From Steinernema hermaphroditum (Eukaryota > Nematoda > Chromadorea > Rhabditida > Steinernematidae): DNA of 64,000 nt. Shown here one piece after another: positions 1 to 14,056 of the stretch (positions are counted from its first letter, which is position 1; every line of letters starts with the position of its first letter). Under the pieces are notes generated by a model. It did not search any database. It had not been told where the DNA came from and worked only from the letters and a program-made list of their open reading frames with translations. A program made the position numbers and the translations under genes. The DNA lies in contig CM059621.1 in assembly GCA_030435675.1 (NCBI GenBank), forward strand, positions 11,966,001 to 12,030,000, read 5' to 3'.

Positions 1-3000
1 TAACAGAGAGGATCAGCGATCCCGGCCTAATGGATTCGCCTTTTTGCTGCAGAAAATGGACCGAATCCGTACGAGCGGGGCCAGTTTGTGTTGTTGTTTG
101 GTCCCGGTCCAAAGAGTCTCTACGTTGGTCGCAATTAAGGAACTTAATCGAGTCTGGGTGGACCCCGAAATGAGTCGGGTCTGGACCAAAAAAGAGATAA
201 TTATGCCTATTATGCCAATGGAACACTCAATTATGTACGTAAAAATGCGACCTTCACAAAGCAGTCCATTTATTAATGGATTTGCCTTCAAAAAACTCAT
301 CGAAAATGTATCTCTAGCGCCAGAAGAAGTGTGGCCAAAGGCCACCAAGAAAGCCTCCTTGGAAGTGCCGACCTTTGACCCGAGCCTGGAGAGTCCCCCG
401 GGAAGCGGGGCCGTCTACGCGGTCCCGACGTTTAATTTACTCGTTCCGTCAAGAACGCCACGATCAAGAAGGCCCACGTCCGTTTATTGGGCTAATTATA
501 ATTGTCGCGGGGAGATGCGATAGTCGGAAAGGCGCCGATGAGTGGAATACGTGCGATTTTCGGAGTAAACATGCCTCGTTAGCCGTGACCACGTGGGACT
601 CGAGAAAGATCACTGCGTAAAGGGTGTACGGTACTTTGAGAAACACTCAGTGCGTGTGGGTTTGAACTATTTGGGAGTTCGAACTGGTGAGAAAACGGCC
701 CTGATATGTATAATCGTTTCAGAAACGCTGTCTAGGCAAAAAAAGACGTCGTGTTAGGATACGGTAGTTTTAGGGCTCCCTTTATAGAGTTAGGGAAAAC
801 ATACACTTTCGGTCGAGACGAGGGATTATCGCTCCGAATGTTTTTGGGGCGCAGAGATCGGACGACCGCATTTAAGAAAATAAAACGGAGCCAATCTGAG
901 TCACGTGCCGGCGGTGACGCAAAGAGGGCGCCCCCAGGGGTGCCGTGGCGAGAAATCCGAAAACAGCGGCGGCAATGTTGTTGTGAAATGGGGCGTGAGG
1001 TCCAATTAGGCACGCTGGTTCCGCCTACGGACGTCCAAATCTACAGTGACGTGCCGTGGATGAGCATGACGTGGAGAGGCGAAGACCCGCCGGATCAGAG
1101 CTTAATCGTTCTCTTCGGAGGGTCTGTTTTGGGAAAAGACCAAATTCGTTAGAGCGTCGACCGCCTTTCTTGGAACGAATTCATCAGAAGTCGGCCAAAC
1201 GCGAAAACAAAGGCCCGGATTTGCAGACTTATCTTTTGGCTCATCTTAGGACTGCACGCAAAACGACCCAAAAGGCCGCGCGGTGCTGGCCTCTTGGCGG
1301 CATCTCGCGATAAGCGACGCTGCAGACGTGAAACCTTTGGATTAATTGAGTCGGGGGCAGACGGAATGTTTCTTTTCCCTAAGCAACTCTCACGTAGCGT
1401 TCAAGTAAACAGCCTAAAAGAGAATTTTTCTCAAAAATTGGGCTCCATTTGTAGAAGAGTCGCAAAAACAGCACCTAAGACAAAAAAATGGCATTAACAC
1501 GCTGTTAGCTCACGTCGTTCTAAAAGTGAAGTCAATATTTGAGAAGTTCACCCACACATGCATGCACAATTCGGAATAATTCGAGTGTTAACCTCCTGCC
1601 AAACAGCGAAAAAGAGCGATTCGCGTGTGAGAACCGAGTGGGCTGAACTTTTTTTTCTACAAAAGCGAATAATTAAGAAGTGGGAAAATGAGTAAGGGCG
1701 CCATGTTTGTGTTAATCGCTTTGAGGTTAGTGCGAAAAAGCGAAGAAAACAATGGAATCGAGAAGGCTTAAGGTGGATTAGTCAGAGATTAGCGATTCTG
1801 ATGTGGAGCCGAGAGTGACTCCGAACGTCCAAAGGTTCGAAGGGTGCGTTTTAATTGAATAATTAATTGTACGATTTGAAATTCAAAGCCTCAAAATGAC
1901 GATTTGTTAACGTGTTTATGAGTTTGCACTTCCCACGCACTCTCCTATTATCCGCAGAATTATGAACTTCTAACGAAATTTGAGAATACGGAAGAACGCG
2001 ATGCGTGAAGTTTCGCCATCTGGCGACGGAGTGCAAAGACCGCTGATGAGGACTAATGCTGGCCACGTGCTTACAGGTGCTCTACAAGGGAGCGAAGCGG
2101 TAAATTTTTAGCCGACAATCACAATCCGATATTATTATGACGTTTGGGTTTTTCGGATAGTTGCTTCTTTTGCGATTTCACAAATTCATTGGAACCATTG
2201 TCGTCGAAATAGAACGAAAAACCGAAATGAATGACTCCTTCATTATTCACGATTTGTGTATTTCCGGACTCTACCTGAATGTGAAGCCCTACGATAGGCT
2301 CCTATGGAGCGACTGAACCCGGGATCACCGTACCCCATTAGCACCTGACGTGCACTATAACTCTACAATCGGATTTCCAATCGCAATTCCACTAATTTAG
2401 AGTAATCTTATCACAACGCGGAAACGTCATTGCGTTTTTGCTCAATTTACGCTGGAATCTGTATTGACGATTGGAGTACGGTAGCGTGCTTAAGCCAGAT
2501 TTACGGGATTTACGCATGAAATCCACGTAGAACGATACATTTATTCTGCCAATCACAATCGCATCCACCCAAATCTCATTCAAAGGAAGATCATCGTCTC
2601 TCCCCCCCCCTATCTCCTGTACCCACCTTGGACAAAACACAAATCCTTTCCGTGCACATTTTGGAATCAGTTGATTCGTTCAGCGCCTACTTAGCCGAAT
2701 CCATCTGTGATTTCCATCTGCTCCACGCCCCAACAGCTCAACGTCATCACTTCCCTATTTTTATCGCTTCTCTGTTTGACTCCTCCGGGTCGAGACCCTC
2801 GAAGAGACGCTCTCAATTCGCACGTTCACTCATAAACATCACAGCTTCCTGCACCACAAGATCTACGAGTTGTGCACGGAGGAAGCAGGTCAAGCAAAGA
2901 CAGGAGGTCCACTGTTCGTTGACCTTCTACATTATCTAATTTGCATAATTCGAATCAACAATGTTGGGCGCGTAGTGCACTACAACGGAAATAATTACTC

Positions 3001-5093
3001 ATTTTCACGCAGGCGAAAAGAGCGAATTAGCTTTATGGCGGCGCGCAGGGGGCCACCACTTCTCGCGGGCGGCGAGATGGCCGATTAGCCAGGGATCACC
3101 TTCGATGCAAATTGTGTACTATAGTGCCCGCGGATGAGTGGATTTCGAACACAAAATAGGAAAAGTGCGAATGTCTAAGCAGAGTTCAAAAAAAGGCAAA
3201 TAACGATGCTACAAAGACGCGGATTCGGGCCTAATGTGCCGAGTGAGAGTCGTTTTCAGAAAGTACACTGTTCAAAAGAGTATCTTCTGGTGATGTGATT
3301 TTCTCATGAGTGATATCACATTGTAGGAATGTACGGAGGAGAGCGTAGGGGAATGTTTTCTGAATTTTTCGTTCCAAACTATGAGTTGGAAGGACACAAC
3401 TCTTGTATTGTGAATTAAGTGATTATTCGTGTGAACATGTGAGTTTTCAGTGAAGAAGGAGCAACGCGTTTCTTTGTATGTATCTGAAAGAAGATCTGAA
3501 AAGAGCTCCCTTTTTGAACACAGAGAATGAAGTTCTTTTTAATTACATGAAGACCGCTCAGAAAAATGATAAATTTCAAACTCTGAAAGGTTTCTCCAAC
3601 ACTGATATCATAAATACACGTGTTTCTTTTGCCTTTCAAGGGCCTCCACGTTATCTGCATCCGATGGAATCCAAATCGAACTTTAGCGAAAATTGCCACA
3701 CTTTGCTACGTTTAGTGTCCTTTCCGGCTGATGGACTTTCGCCCAAAAGTTCAGAATATTTCCGATTTATGTGGGCGAAAATAAATCTGAAGGCGCATCT
3801 ATTTTTGAAAGGGGAGACGATCCGAGGGCTGTCGACCTTAGCAAAGATTGACTGTTTGGTAAGCACCCTCCTTTGCGGTCACGAACTCTGAGGACTGCAC
3901 ACTTTCTGCGGTATTAAGGTGCGTTCACAACAAATAATGAATCAGAGAAATTTCACACGGAGTAAACATCGACTGACATTGTCGAAGGTCGGACATCGAG
4001 TACCAATAATCGTCTTGGGACCCCATGAATCTTTTCAATGTCCCCTCTTCCGTCCGTTCTAATGCATACCGTATCCCACTCATTGGAAGTGACTCATTTC
4101 CGCATTGTGAGCAAACGCCACGGAGCAGAGATCGGCCGTGCCTGCATCAATTTGTATTTACTGCCCTCTTGTGGCGACGGGTGGCCCGGGACCGCGCCAA
4201 TTAGCCCGAGCGGATCGATGTCCGCGCGGCATCCGTCGCCAAATCGAATTAATCACTCGAGGGCCGTGCGAAACGTTTCCAAGTGCTTTCCCCAAATAGC
4301 CAAAGGCGCCGCCGGATCCGATCGGGAAACAAATGTTTATGAATGAGTGGGAGTCCGGTGGAGGGTCATTTTCGGGGAACCAATTCGAGTGTCTCCCGTG
4401 ACGACAAATCGAATAAGTCGCCACGAGAGCTGACCACGGAGAACGTCGTGCCTCCCGCGCACAAATCAGATTTCAGGAGGAACTAATAGGTTGTGGGCCA
4501 GGACGCCCATCACGTCATCCACGATGTTCCACGAGTTTACGCAACACGAGAAGATTCTCGTAGGAGACGATCAAAGCTCAAATCACGCGATTGGGGAAAG
4601 TGGCCAGGCGAATGTGGAATTGGGGGTCGAGTTGGCGATAATAACTCATGTGACGGGAAAAGATTTGAAAGAAGGTGATCTTCTTGATCAGGCGTTACCA
4701 AATAAGAACCTGGATTATCAAATCATCTGAGGTACGGTAATGGTAGGTATCGGAAGAAATAATGAGCTTCGACGTTAAACGGATTAGGTCCGGTGTTCGG
4801 CTACGTTGTTCTTAATATATACCGATTCTCATTTCCGATGGTAATTTCATAAAGTACGTCAATGGAAGTGAGGGGAAAATCGAGTTTTTTTCTGCAGGGA
4901 TATACAGAAATAACTAGCAGAGCAGCTTGCAAAAACTTTCCAGTAGTAAACGTTCTGACCCAACGAAGCAGATGGCACATGACCACACACGTAACGAAGA
5001 CACAATATTGAATTTCGAACTTGTTTTTTAAATAATCGTAACTTGCTTTTTGCTACTAAAATTTGAAACTGTAACGTGACTTACATGACTTTA

Positions 5094-5122
5094 CCCACTC
5101 AAGCGTCATTTTCTTGAGTGGG
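5094..5122. repeat. Perfect 10-bp inverted repeat, 9-nt loop
   Basis: CCCACTCAAG pairs perfectly with CTTGAGTGGG across a 9-base loop. It lies in the gene-poor left end. Function is unknown; it may be a remnant of a small foldback element. Confidence 0.6.
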
Positions 5123-8100
5123 ACAAACTCCGCTCCGACACACCAAATAGATCCATAAAAGAAAGATGTTTTTGCGTGAGTGTCGGTGTCGCCCACACAA
5201 ATTTCCCTTCAGCTTCTTAAAAGGGAATTTGGAAACCACACAGGAAGCCCCACAAGCGCTGCTAGATTCTCTTCTAAGATTGGCGTAAAATCATTGAGGC
5301 CGTCTCTTAGATGCATCTCTATGACGACATGTGCAAGATATCGTTAGCAAAAACAAGCATGCTCCATTTCATTTGATGCCTTCCTTCCTTGTTGTAGATG
5401 TTAATGAGTTTCGTTCATAATGTAGCATGCGACACCTTCGATATATGACCAGAGTAATCTTTAGTTTCGGATTGTATCCTGTTTACCCGTTTCCAATTAG
5501 TGTCATAGAACAGTGCGGGAATAACAAGCATAACGACACCCACATGCACGGCAACATTTCATTCAATTTTAGGACCCAATTTGCATAAAGATAATTTTCT
5601 CAAAAAACAAGCATAGCCTGTTTCGAAAGAACGTCGTCAACGAAATCACGTGAGCGAAATTGGACCGATTTGAGTAAGCGAGACGAACGACCGACTCGAC
5701 GCCCGGAAATCCAATTTTGAAAAGTTTCTCCGGCTGACCAGGGGCCAAAAACGCTGTTTACTCCTCCCGTGTTCAACGACAAAGACGTCGCGGAGAACAC
5801 AAAGGTCAGCGGGTGCGCCATCTCAGGGGAAATTTGGTGCACTCCGCAAGTCATTGTGACGAGCTGTTGGCACCATAATGGAAAACTGTTGCCGATCATG
5901 TTTTGGTCCTAGATAAGGGCATTCGATTATTGATAATTCCCAATAGTAATAACAATTGGATATGTCCACTGACCACCCACGCTGCAGTTGAAATTCGTGG
6001 CCCGACATCGCATGAAACGGAACTCGTGTTTACTTCGACGGAACAGGAAAAAGGAAAACAGGATGAGCTCATCTTTTGGGGTTTGGTTCCTAAGTGAAAA
6101 AGCCATAAATTGTTTAAGAAAAAGGCCTAAAATAAGATCTCTAGAGGGTTCTCCGGAACGAAACTCCGAAAAAACAACGAGTAAAGTTTAGGAGGGTGGC
6201 GCGCGATCCTTTGGACACTTAGACTTAATTGAGGATGACAGAAAAACGAAAACATCATTCTACAAATGCAATTTAAAACGAAAAAGACACTTCCTTCACT
6301 ACGGTAGTGTCTCTAAATACCCGTACCAAATCCAGGAATACGTTCCTCTTCATGAGCATCTGTATGTCTGGTAGACAAACAGTGGCAGTCATTTCTGGGC
6401 AAGAATGTAGGAAAGAAAAAAAAAGTAGGAAAGACCCAGTGGAAAACCGACAGATTTCACTCAGGCCTGCAGGAATGACCATACGCACGGTTTGTCTACC
6501 AGGCAGACACCGAAGAGGGATGGGGATGTAGTCGTCTACAGTCTACAGTCCGTAGAGTTATTTTTAGGCCGTCTACAGTAATGCTTGAGAAAGTCTGAAA
6601 AGTGGACTCTTTGTGGATCGGTGGAGCTGGAGCTCCAAAGATCACAGTTGTTTTTTGGGTCCTTGGACGTATTTTGAAGGCAGCCACAACTCTGTAACAA
6701 AGTTTAAACATGCAAAGTTCTGATCAAACAGCAAACGTGGGCGATAGTCGCGTGTCATTGGAATTCAAAAAGCGGTACGACGGCTAGACTTAAAAACAAA
6801 CACATTAAACACTGACTGGGTTCCACTCGTCATCGTATTATCGTAATTTACGTGTTGCCATGGTATCAGTATAGTTGAGATCTGTATTAGCGAAAACTAG
6901 AGTCAACCTCAAATTAACTATGAGAGTAAACAGAAAATATTATCATAATTCGGTTTAGAAATATTTTCAAACGACCCAACCAACCGAAGACGTTAAACAA
7001 AGGAATATTCGAAAGCAAACAGCCGAAAAGACAAAAACAACAATATTTTATGACTGCATGGTAGAGTGCATCGGATTGAAAAGTGCATCCTCTGCATTCT
7101 AGCGAAGAATCTCCCACCATCCCCGGAGGCATCATTCTTCATGATCTTCGACAAGAATTCATTACTCATGGATGTATTTTCGTATTTGGATGTTATTCGT
7201 GATGTCCTGCCAATGTCCCGAATTTGGCGACTGCGAAACGATAGAACCACATAGTAAATACATAAAACGGTGTTGTGCATGCCGGCGATGGATAGGATTG
7301 ACAGGAATAAGTGGAAGGTTTAAATTAGATTTCACAAGAAACAAATCTTTTTGAGGAGCGGAAGAAGAAAATCGAACAAAACGGGAGGCCCAAAATAGAA
7401 AAAACCAAACATAAGTGAAATCCATTTTGAAGATTGGACCCGTTTTTGTGACGTTTCAAGGAGACTCCACTTCCGCTTCCACATTTTTTGCAGATCCTTT
7501 GCAATCTGTTTGAGCAAAGCAGAATCTGTGGGAAGAACCGCGTCGAACAGAACCATTCTGAAGTAGGGGCGCTATTGAAATAGCTATACACATGAGAAAA
7601 CCCAAAATACGCATCGTTATTTCCAAAAGGACCTATCACTGCAGCTCCGAGATCGAGATAAAAACGTCGTTTCCAGAAAGCAAAAACAAAGGGACGAAAC
7701 CTAACGGAAGTCATTGTTATCTTTTGTGTGACTTTCGATTTTCCGCCCGTGACTTCCAAGAACGTGAACGGCCACGTGGGTCCCTAATGAGTCGACTCCA
7801 CGCCACCGCGTCCAGGAAAACAAGTGAATCACATAAAACCGCATCATTTGCTCAAAGCTCATCGCTCTTCCACCAACAATCACACGGTGTAGGTGGCCAC
7901 CACCCTGAGGGACATCGCGTGCCACATGATCGAAGTTCTCTTCTGTGCCTCAAAACACAACGACAAGTTTGTTATGGATGCCTTCTGAATTCTGTCCATC
8001 TTTGGTCGTTCAAGTACCAACTTTCGGAATTCTTTCAAACAGCCAACAGATGGAATGCTGATCGAAACCTTGACTCCGAACCTAATTAGCATTTAGAACT

Positions 8101-9040
8101 GTTTTCGGAAGACGCCCGAGAAGATGAGTGATGTGTCCCCACGCAGGCGCGGACAGGTTGGCCCTAAAGGCATTTTTGTGGCCACGGGGAGATGAGAAGT
8201 GTGCGCTGAAGCGCGTAAGTGCCTCGTGGAATTGTGACAAACACGAAGGACAGCAGACGGATGATGTCGAAGAGCGAATTAAGATGACCCGTTCCGATAA
8301 GAGGAAGTGTTTATAGGGTGCCAAAGGAGACGCCTGTTCAGATTTGAGACTCCGAAGGTCAAAACAAAACAGTGTTTATGTAAGACCGATCTGTGAGATG
8401 GAGCAGTGCGAGGAAGTTCGGATCTCTTCTTGGGGGAATGACAGACAAGAAGTGGATGTAGACACATAAGAATTGAACCAATTCTTACTGTACACTGCTG
8501 TTGGCGCTGCATGTCAAAAGAGAGCTGAAGATTCTGGAAAGTGTTCGTTCGCTGAAGGTCTACCTTACTGCATCCTCAAACTCCTTACCGTCCGCCGAAC
8601 ATGTGTGATTTTGCTACTTTTGCTCCCACTCTGGCACTGTCATCCTTGACCACCGTTTTTCAGAGTAGTGTAATTTGTTCTGTTTGATTCTGCGTCGACA
8701 GAGATCTCTCATCTCTCAACTCATATTTCGATTCGGATTCAAAAATCTGAAATCGGAGAGAGATCCGCTTTCCTAATGAATCCACGTTTTTGCGAAAAAC
8801 AGCGATAGAAGCGTTCCAAGACATAAAAAGTCTTTTGCCTTCAGGAAAGAGATGCACTTCTTGGATTGGTTCGAAAAGAAAACAACGGAAGTAATTCAAT
8901 AAATTAAGTCAAAACAAACTCCCGATGTGACGACCTCTAGCGCTGACGTCACTTTCGTGGTTGAGATTAGGGAAAGATCGTGTACCGGAAAACAATTCTT
9001 CTTAAGGTCATGCTAATTGGTTTTGTTCACCGAATGTCAC

Positions 9041-9061
9041 GGTCCCACGCGGCGTGGGACC
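9041..9061. repeat. 21-nt perfect palindrome
   Basis: GGTCCCACGC and GCGTGGGACC flank a single central G. It sits about 500 bp upstream of the kinase start codon, so it could be a dyad-symmetric protein site, but nothing beyond the symmetry supports this. Confidence 0.55.
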
Positions 9062-9551
9062 AGAGGTCGCGCGCACAGCTAAATTCTGAGAAATTGATGC
9101 GTAAGACAGATATCTTCATTCGGCGAAAGAAACTCATTAATACGAGGACGATGATATAGCGACTCTTGAACTGGAGTCGCTTGAAGGGCTTTCCAAATAA
9201 GAAGCAGCAATTTTAAGAAGTGACCCATACAATCTGCATTATTTAACTTCGCTAATTCTTGCTTTGGAACATCGAACGAACCCAAGACTGCTGTTCTCTG
9301 GAAAGGATGCATTTCGTTCTCTGGAAAGGGCGCATTATGCTCCAGCGGTTCATCGACGTTCAGCTTCTGTGGTCATTGTCGACCGATCGGCAAAATGAGC
9401 TTGAATAAGAGCGCAATTACCGAAACGATCTACTGTCTGCTTTGCACGTCTGCAAAATGAGGCAGACCGGGCGAAAGTGAGGAGAATCCATCTAGCCAAA
9501 AGCCTCACTTTGTCGTCGCTTTCAATTTCCGAACGGTCGGTCTACGTGACA

Positions 9552-11020
9552 ATGGCGAAGGTGGCGGCTCCCGTAGCGCCGTCCCCGAAGCTTGCGTCAC
9601 CCGCTTCTCCCGCGTCACAGCCGCTCCCGTCGCCTTCGAGCCAGACGCTGTCTTTCGACTCCGAAGAAGTGATCGACGACGCCGATGCCATCTGCGTGGC
9701 CAGCTTCTACTACGGTATGCTGCCCCGCAGGGACATTCAGCCGCTTTTGCAGAAGGAAGGCGACTTCCTTGTCCGGAAGACCGATGGCGACGGCTGTGTT
9801 CTCATCGCTCTGAGCGTGAGGAGCGGTGACTGGGTTCTGCACTTCGCCGTCAACCGACACCCAACGAAGAATCTCTACTACTTCGAGAACCACGGGGTAA
9901 GCTCCTTCATTCTTGTGCAAGCCATGCATTTAATGTTCATTGCAGAAGAAGTCGATCAGGGAACTGATCGAATGGCACATTTCCACGGGGACTCCTCTTT
10001 CCAGTGAGAGTGGCGCGAAGATTAAGCGGGGAATTGAACGGCCGTCGTGGATTCTGAATCACGATTCGCTGCAAATGCGTAAGAAGCTGGGAGAAGGTGC
10101 CTTTGGAGAGGTAGGGATTTGCAGCTAGACCGTACATATAGTCAGTCCCTTTACAGGTGTTTCTTGCTGATTACACAACCGAAAAGGGCGAAATAAAAGT
10201 GGCAGTGAAGACCATGCGCAACGAAGTGAATCGAATTGACCGTTTGAAGTTCATGAAGGAAGCGCGCCTCATGCGGAAGTTCCAGCATAAGAACGTCGTC
10301 AAGATCATCGGTTTGGCTGTCCACGAAAATCCGATTCTACTCGTAATGGAGGTCTGCCCTGGAGGAGCTCTTCTTTCATATCTTCGGCGTAATAAGGTAT
10401 ACTCATTTTTTCTTGGGCTTCAAAGACACAGTTTTCTTCAGGATAATCTTTCTCAAGAGACGAAGCTGCGCTTCTCGACAGAAGGTGCCGCTGGCCTCGA
10501 CTACTTGGCCTCCCAAGGGCTGATCCATCGGGACATTGCTACTCGCAACTGTCTTCTCACCGCCACGCAAGAACTGAAAATCAGCGACTTTGGAATGAGC
10601 GAACAGAAGAAACAGATTCAGGACAAGAAGCTCGACAAGGTGCCAATCAAGTGGCTCGCCCCGGAGACGATGCAGGAGCGGATCTACAACACAAAAACAG
10701 ACGTCTGGTCGTACGGAGTCATGCTGTGGGAGATTTACGCCCACGGCAAAGAGCCATATCCCAAGATGTCGAACATGCAGACCCGTGCGAAGATCATCGT
10801 CCAGAATTACAGAATGGAAATTCCGAAGGTGAGTCAACGATCGGGCATACGGTAGTTAATCGAATTGGCCGCGCTGTTCCAGGATACGCCGTCTGAAGTG
10901 GCAAAGCTGATTGGCGAATGCTGGGCCCGTTCGCCAAACGATCGTCCGACATTTGCGAAGATCTTCGAGACGCTATCGGCGGTTAAACTCACCCAGGATG
11001 TCTCACTGCCGCAAAAATAA
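9552..11020 (+). CDS. Fer-type non-receptor tyrosine kinase (SH2 + kinase)
   Basis: This is a cytoplasmic protein-tyrosine kinase that would phosphorylate tyrosines on partners recruited by its SH2 domain. Five exons join in frame to 424 aa: 9552-9896, 9946-10110, 10157-10396, 10442-10828 and 10883-11020. A Pro/Ser/Ala-rich head of about 45 residues precedes an SH2 domain carrying the phosphotyrosine-binding FLVRKT motif. The kinase domain follows with glycine loop GEGAFGEV, VAVK lysine, catalytic loop HRDIATRNC, DFG, KWLAPE and DVWSYGVMLWEI, so all catalytic residues are present. The short SH2-kinase layout without an F-BAR domain fits the expanded nematode Fer/SPE-8-like kinase family, several members of which act in sperm; that role here is inference. 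The start is the first ATG in the frame; the upstream open stretch has no ATG. Confidence 0.93.
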
Positions 11021-11917
11021 AGGATTTCAACATGGCAATTGTTTGCTATTCGGCGAAACCCACCGGAAGTGGGATGAGTCACGGCTGAGCTATGATTCAA
11101 TGACTGTTCGTCTTTCATGGCACATTTGGGCTGCGGAAGCTTGGAAAAACGATCAGATCACTGCGGGATTTCCTCGACTCATATTTTTGAGTTGTCTGAC
11201 ACCACACATGACGCGCGTAATCTGTTTTTCATTAGTCTGGTGCTTCTTCGAATAATCTGTGCATTTGCCTGCTACGGTAGATTAAACCATAGAAGTTCGT
11301 CAAACACTTTTCACAATGACGCGGCGTTTTGCAAACACTCCGAGTCACCTTGATCATCTGACTACGGTATTCAAGTTTTCTTATATATCGCTGCAATTTC
11401 AACTGATTAAAAGACTGAGACTATCACCCTGTGCAACACACAGATGCTTAATACGTCAAAAGAAGGCGCAACAAGAGATCAGATCAGATAAGCGTTTGCC
11501 GAACAACACCTTTGTTCGACCATAAACTTCCTCTCCATTGATTCTCATCATGTTGTCTTCAAAATTGAAGAGCTAAGCCATCCGTCATAGGATGAAACGT
11601 TCTTATCATAAGGGCGAAACCCATAAGAATAGAATTGATCATTTTCAAATTCTTTAAAAATTAAAAATTTGCATTTTTACTCGAAGTAGGGCGTGGAAGT
11701 CTTTAACCTGTTAATTACTGTAGTTCGCTAAACATTACCCTAAAAAGAGTCCCGAATGAGTGAAACTGGTTTCAAGAATGTTTCTTTTTTGAGTTAAGAT
11801 AAGAGAACTAGTTAAGATCACTTGATCGCAAAAATCGGTCAAGCAGAGTCAGAACTAAAAACAACCAACTAACAAATTGTTCCTTTCTGCAGTTTTTCCA
11901 GTAACGTCCTCTTGCAG
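11021..11917. other. Intergenic, no supported gene
   Basis: This is AT-rich sequence between the kinase stop and the next exon-like block. No domain or splice-consistent coding run was found. An upstream exon of the following small gene should lie here or be absent. Confidence 0.5.
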
Positions 11918-12375
11918 AAAACGGCGACTTTGGTATGCCCTAATACTGACTCTCAAAAATGCACTTTGGGGAAGGGAAAAGAGCTCATCGGATTTCATTT
12001 CTCGTGGACGTCCGTAGTGGAAGCGGTCGGGCAGATGAAGCTCGAGGACTTGACACACGAGAACGTCCAGGCGATGCTCAAGAAGATCAAGCAGGTGATG
12101 CCGTCGGAGGGCAAAGAAGCGAAAACGGCCTCTCGTGATTACCAGCTTCTTGATGGAAAATCGGTTTCGGTGACCATTTCCAATCCGTAAATGACTTTCT
12201 TTCAGTTCGAAAGCATCGTCTTGCCCGTCAACGTCGGAATTCTCGTCGACTGCAACGATGCTCCGTGAGTGATGCGAGCAGCTCCACTATTACTTAGCTG
12301 AGCTGTTCTAGGCGCTCTACCGAAGAAGACAAAACCCAGCAGGAATTGTCGAGAAGTGGAGGAGTGAAACCTTAA
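11918..12375 (+). CDS. Unrecognised small gene, 3' part (three exons)
   Basis: I do not recognise this protein. Three exons join in frame: 11918-12169 (after the acceptor CTTGCAG), 12206-12264 after a 36-nt intron, and 12312-12375 ending in TAA. An AATAAA signal follows at 12397. The product of about 124 residues is hydrophilic and Lys/Glu-rich in the middle, with a charged tail ending SRSGGVKP. The first in-frame ATG falls about a third of the way in (QMKLEDLTHE), so either an upstream exon was missed or translation starts there. Exon 1 could instead simply terminate at a TAA just past 12169 if the 36-nt intron is not used. No signal peptide or membrane segment is visible. It could be a decaying gene fragment. 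Confidence 0.4.
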
Positions 12376-14056
12376 TCGCTGCAGGTGCCGATCGATAATA
12401 AAAGATTAGAAAGTGGCGCTGATCTAAGAGATTGGTGTGTGATGTGCGCCGCCAGGGTGCGCGAAAGGCGCGCGTCGAACCGGATTCCGACAGCGGGAGA
12501 AGACGAATCAATTTTCGAAGCGATTATGCAATTCGCGCGGATTTGCGATCGGTTTCGACGATTCTTCTCAATGAGATCGATCTCTCTTTTGTGGTTCACT
12601 GCACTGATTACGCCTTTTTGTGTCGCCGATCTAAGCTGCCTCCTTAGCACCTACCCACCTGCACCTGAATGAAGATCGATTACTAAGGGCTTACCGTAAT
12701 CAATCGTGTCCAGCTATAGAATACATACTACGAACACTTACTGTGTCCTTGTATTTTTCGCACCTTGTGCCTTTGTGTTTTCGCGCTGTCGGGCACCACA
12801 AAATCGCCGAGCATGTTGTCCGAAGGCAGCGGAGATCGCGTCCCAGATTCCGACGGTTTTTGATCAATGTAGCGAACTGTCGGTCCATTCGAAAAGTGCA
12901 AAGCAGTGAGTTCTATTCCGTGGGAAACGTGTTCTCCTCGGCGGCAGGGAGCACTTTCGCCGCTAAGACGCCCGCGTGTCGCATGGCTTCGATGGTACTC
13001 GTTAATCCACTTTTCGAATCTTAGCTGTCAGCCGATGTTGCATAGTCGATGCAGTGTTTTCTGCGTACTTGGTGGATTCTTTATCGCGCCCAAATTCCAC
13101 AGAAATGATTCACTAAAAGGCTGTTATTCCTTCTCGAAGCTTCTCACAAACACTCCAGATTCCGATGACGTCATCATGATCGCATCCGATGATCGTGAAT
13201 CCATGTTTTTATGATGATTTCCAATCACGTTCCCAGCAGCCTGTCGTCGATAGGATCGAACAAGAGAGGAACGTCACCCCCGAATGACGTCTTCTGTGGC
13301 GATGTTTGTTTTTCGTGTTTTTTGCTTGCACTCTGTTCTACTTAAGTCGCGCAGAGTTGCCATCTTGGGCAATGTGCTCTCAATCACCTTGACTATTTCC
13401 GTCGTGTTGAAAGATTGACCAAGATTGGTTCGTGCTCTTTTAGTCTTTGGTTAAGCGGCGCGATGTATAAAACCTGTTGAAAGTGGACTGTGTAAACGTC
13501 TTCGTCGTCTATAAGACCAATTTTCGGTGTTTTCAAGTTAAAAAGTGGAAGATGTACTCGTAGTTTCTTCACCCCTCGTCAACGTCTCTATTTATCTTTG
13601 GGACTATTTTCCATTCCATGCGATTATGGTCGTTGTGAACCCTATCCATTCTACGCCCTTTTCCCACTAAATGAATAGCTCACAGTTTGCTCCTTCACCC
13701 TTCGGAACCCTCTCATAACCGATCAAAATGCGCGTTTTCTTTGCATCCGCGCGTCGACTCCCCTTTTGGCGAACCTTCTTGCGTCACGGCGCCAAATAGA
13801 ACGCGCCCCAATCAAGGTCACTTCCCGTCGACGTCGACGCGCCTCCTCGGGCGCACAACCGCTTGCCCCCAGCGACAGAAAAGTTGTTTTCCTTCCTTCT
13901 AAATTCACCCTTCCTTCCCGGTGATCCAGTTGTTTACAGTTAGACGACTGAACCAGCTGGTCTGCTGCCGCTACAATTACTGTGTCAACCGGATTGCCTC
14001 GACTTTCGTGCCACTTTCCCTTGCTCCCTCGCTCACTCACTTTTCGCCGTTTCAGA
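12376..14056. other. Intergenic region upstream of the four-TM gene
   Basis: No coherent coding exons were found. Open frames are short and uninformative. The last bases before 14057 form a TTTCAG acceptor immediately upstream of an ATG, consistent with spliced-leader addition to the next gene. Confidence 0.5.

Larger units (their letters stand above)
1..9551. other. Long region without a supported gene
   Basis: Only short, overlapping open frames on both strands are seen, many beginning at non-ATG codons and none with a recognisable domain or a plausible chain of exons. The stretch holds AT-rich intergenic-looking DNA, a C-tract near 2600, two perfect short inverted repeats (5094-5122 and 9041-9061) and several TACSGTA heptamers. 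No tRNA-like A-box plus B-box pair was found. Unrecognised small exons or noncoding RNAs could still be present. Confidence 0.5.

Noticed and set aside
3478..3891. 137-codon open frame in the left intergenic region
   Set aside because: No domain, no splice or leader context, and a similarly long opposing frame; consistent with chance.
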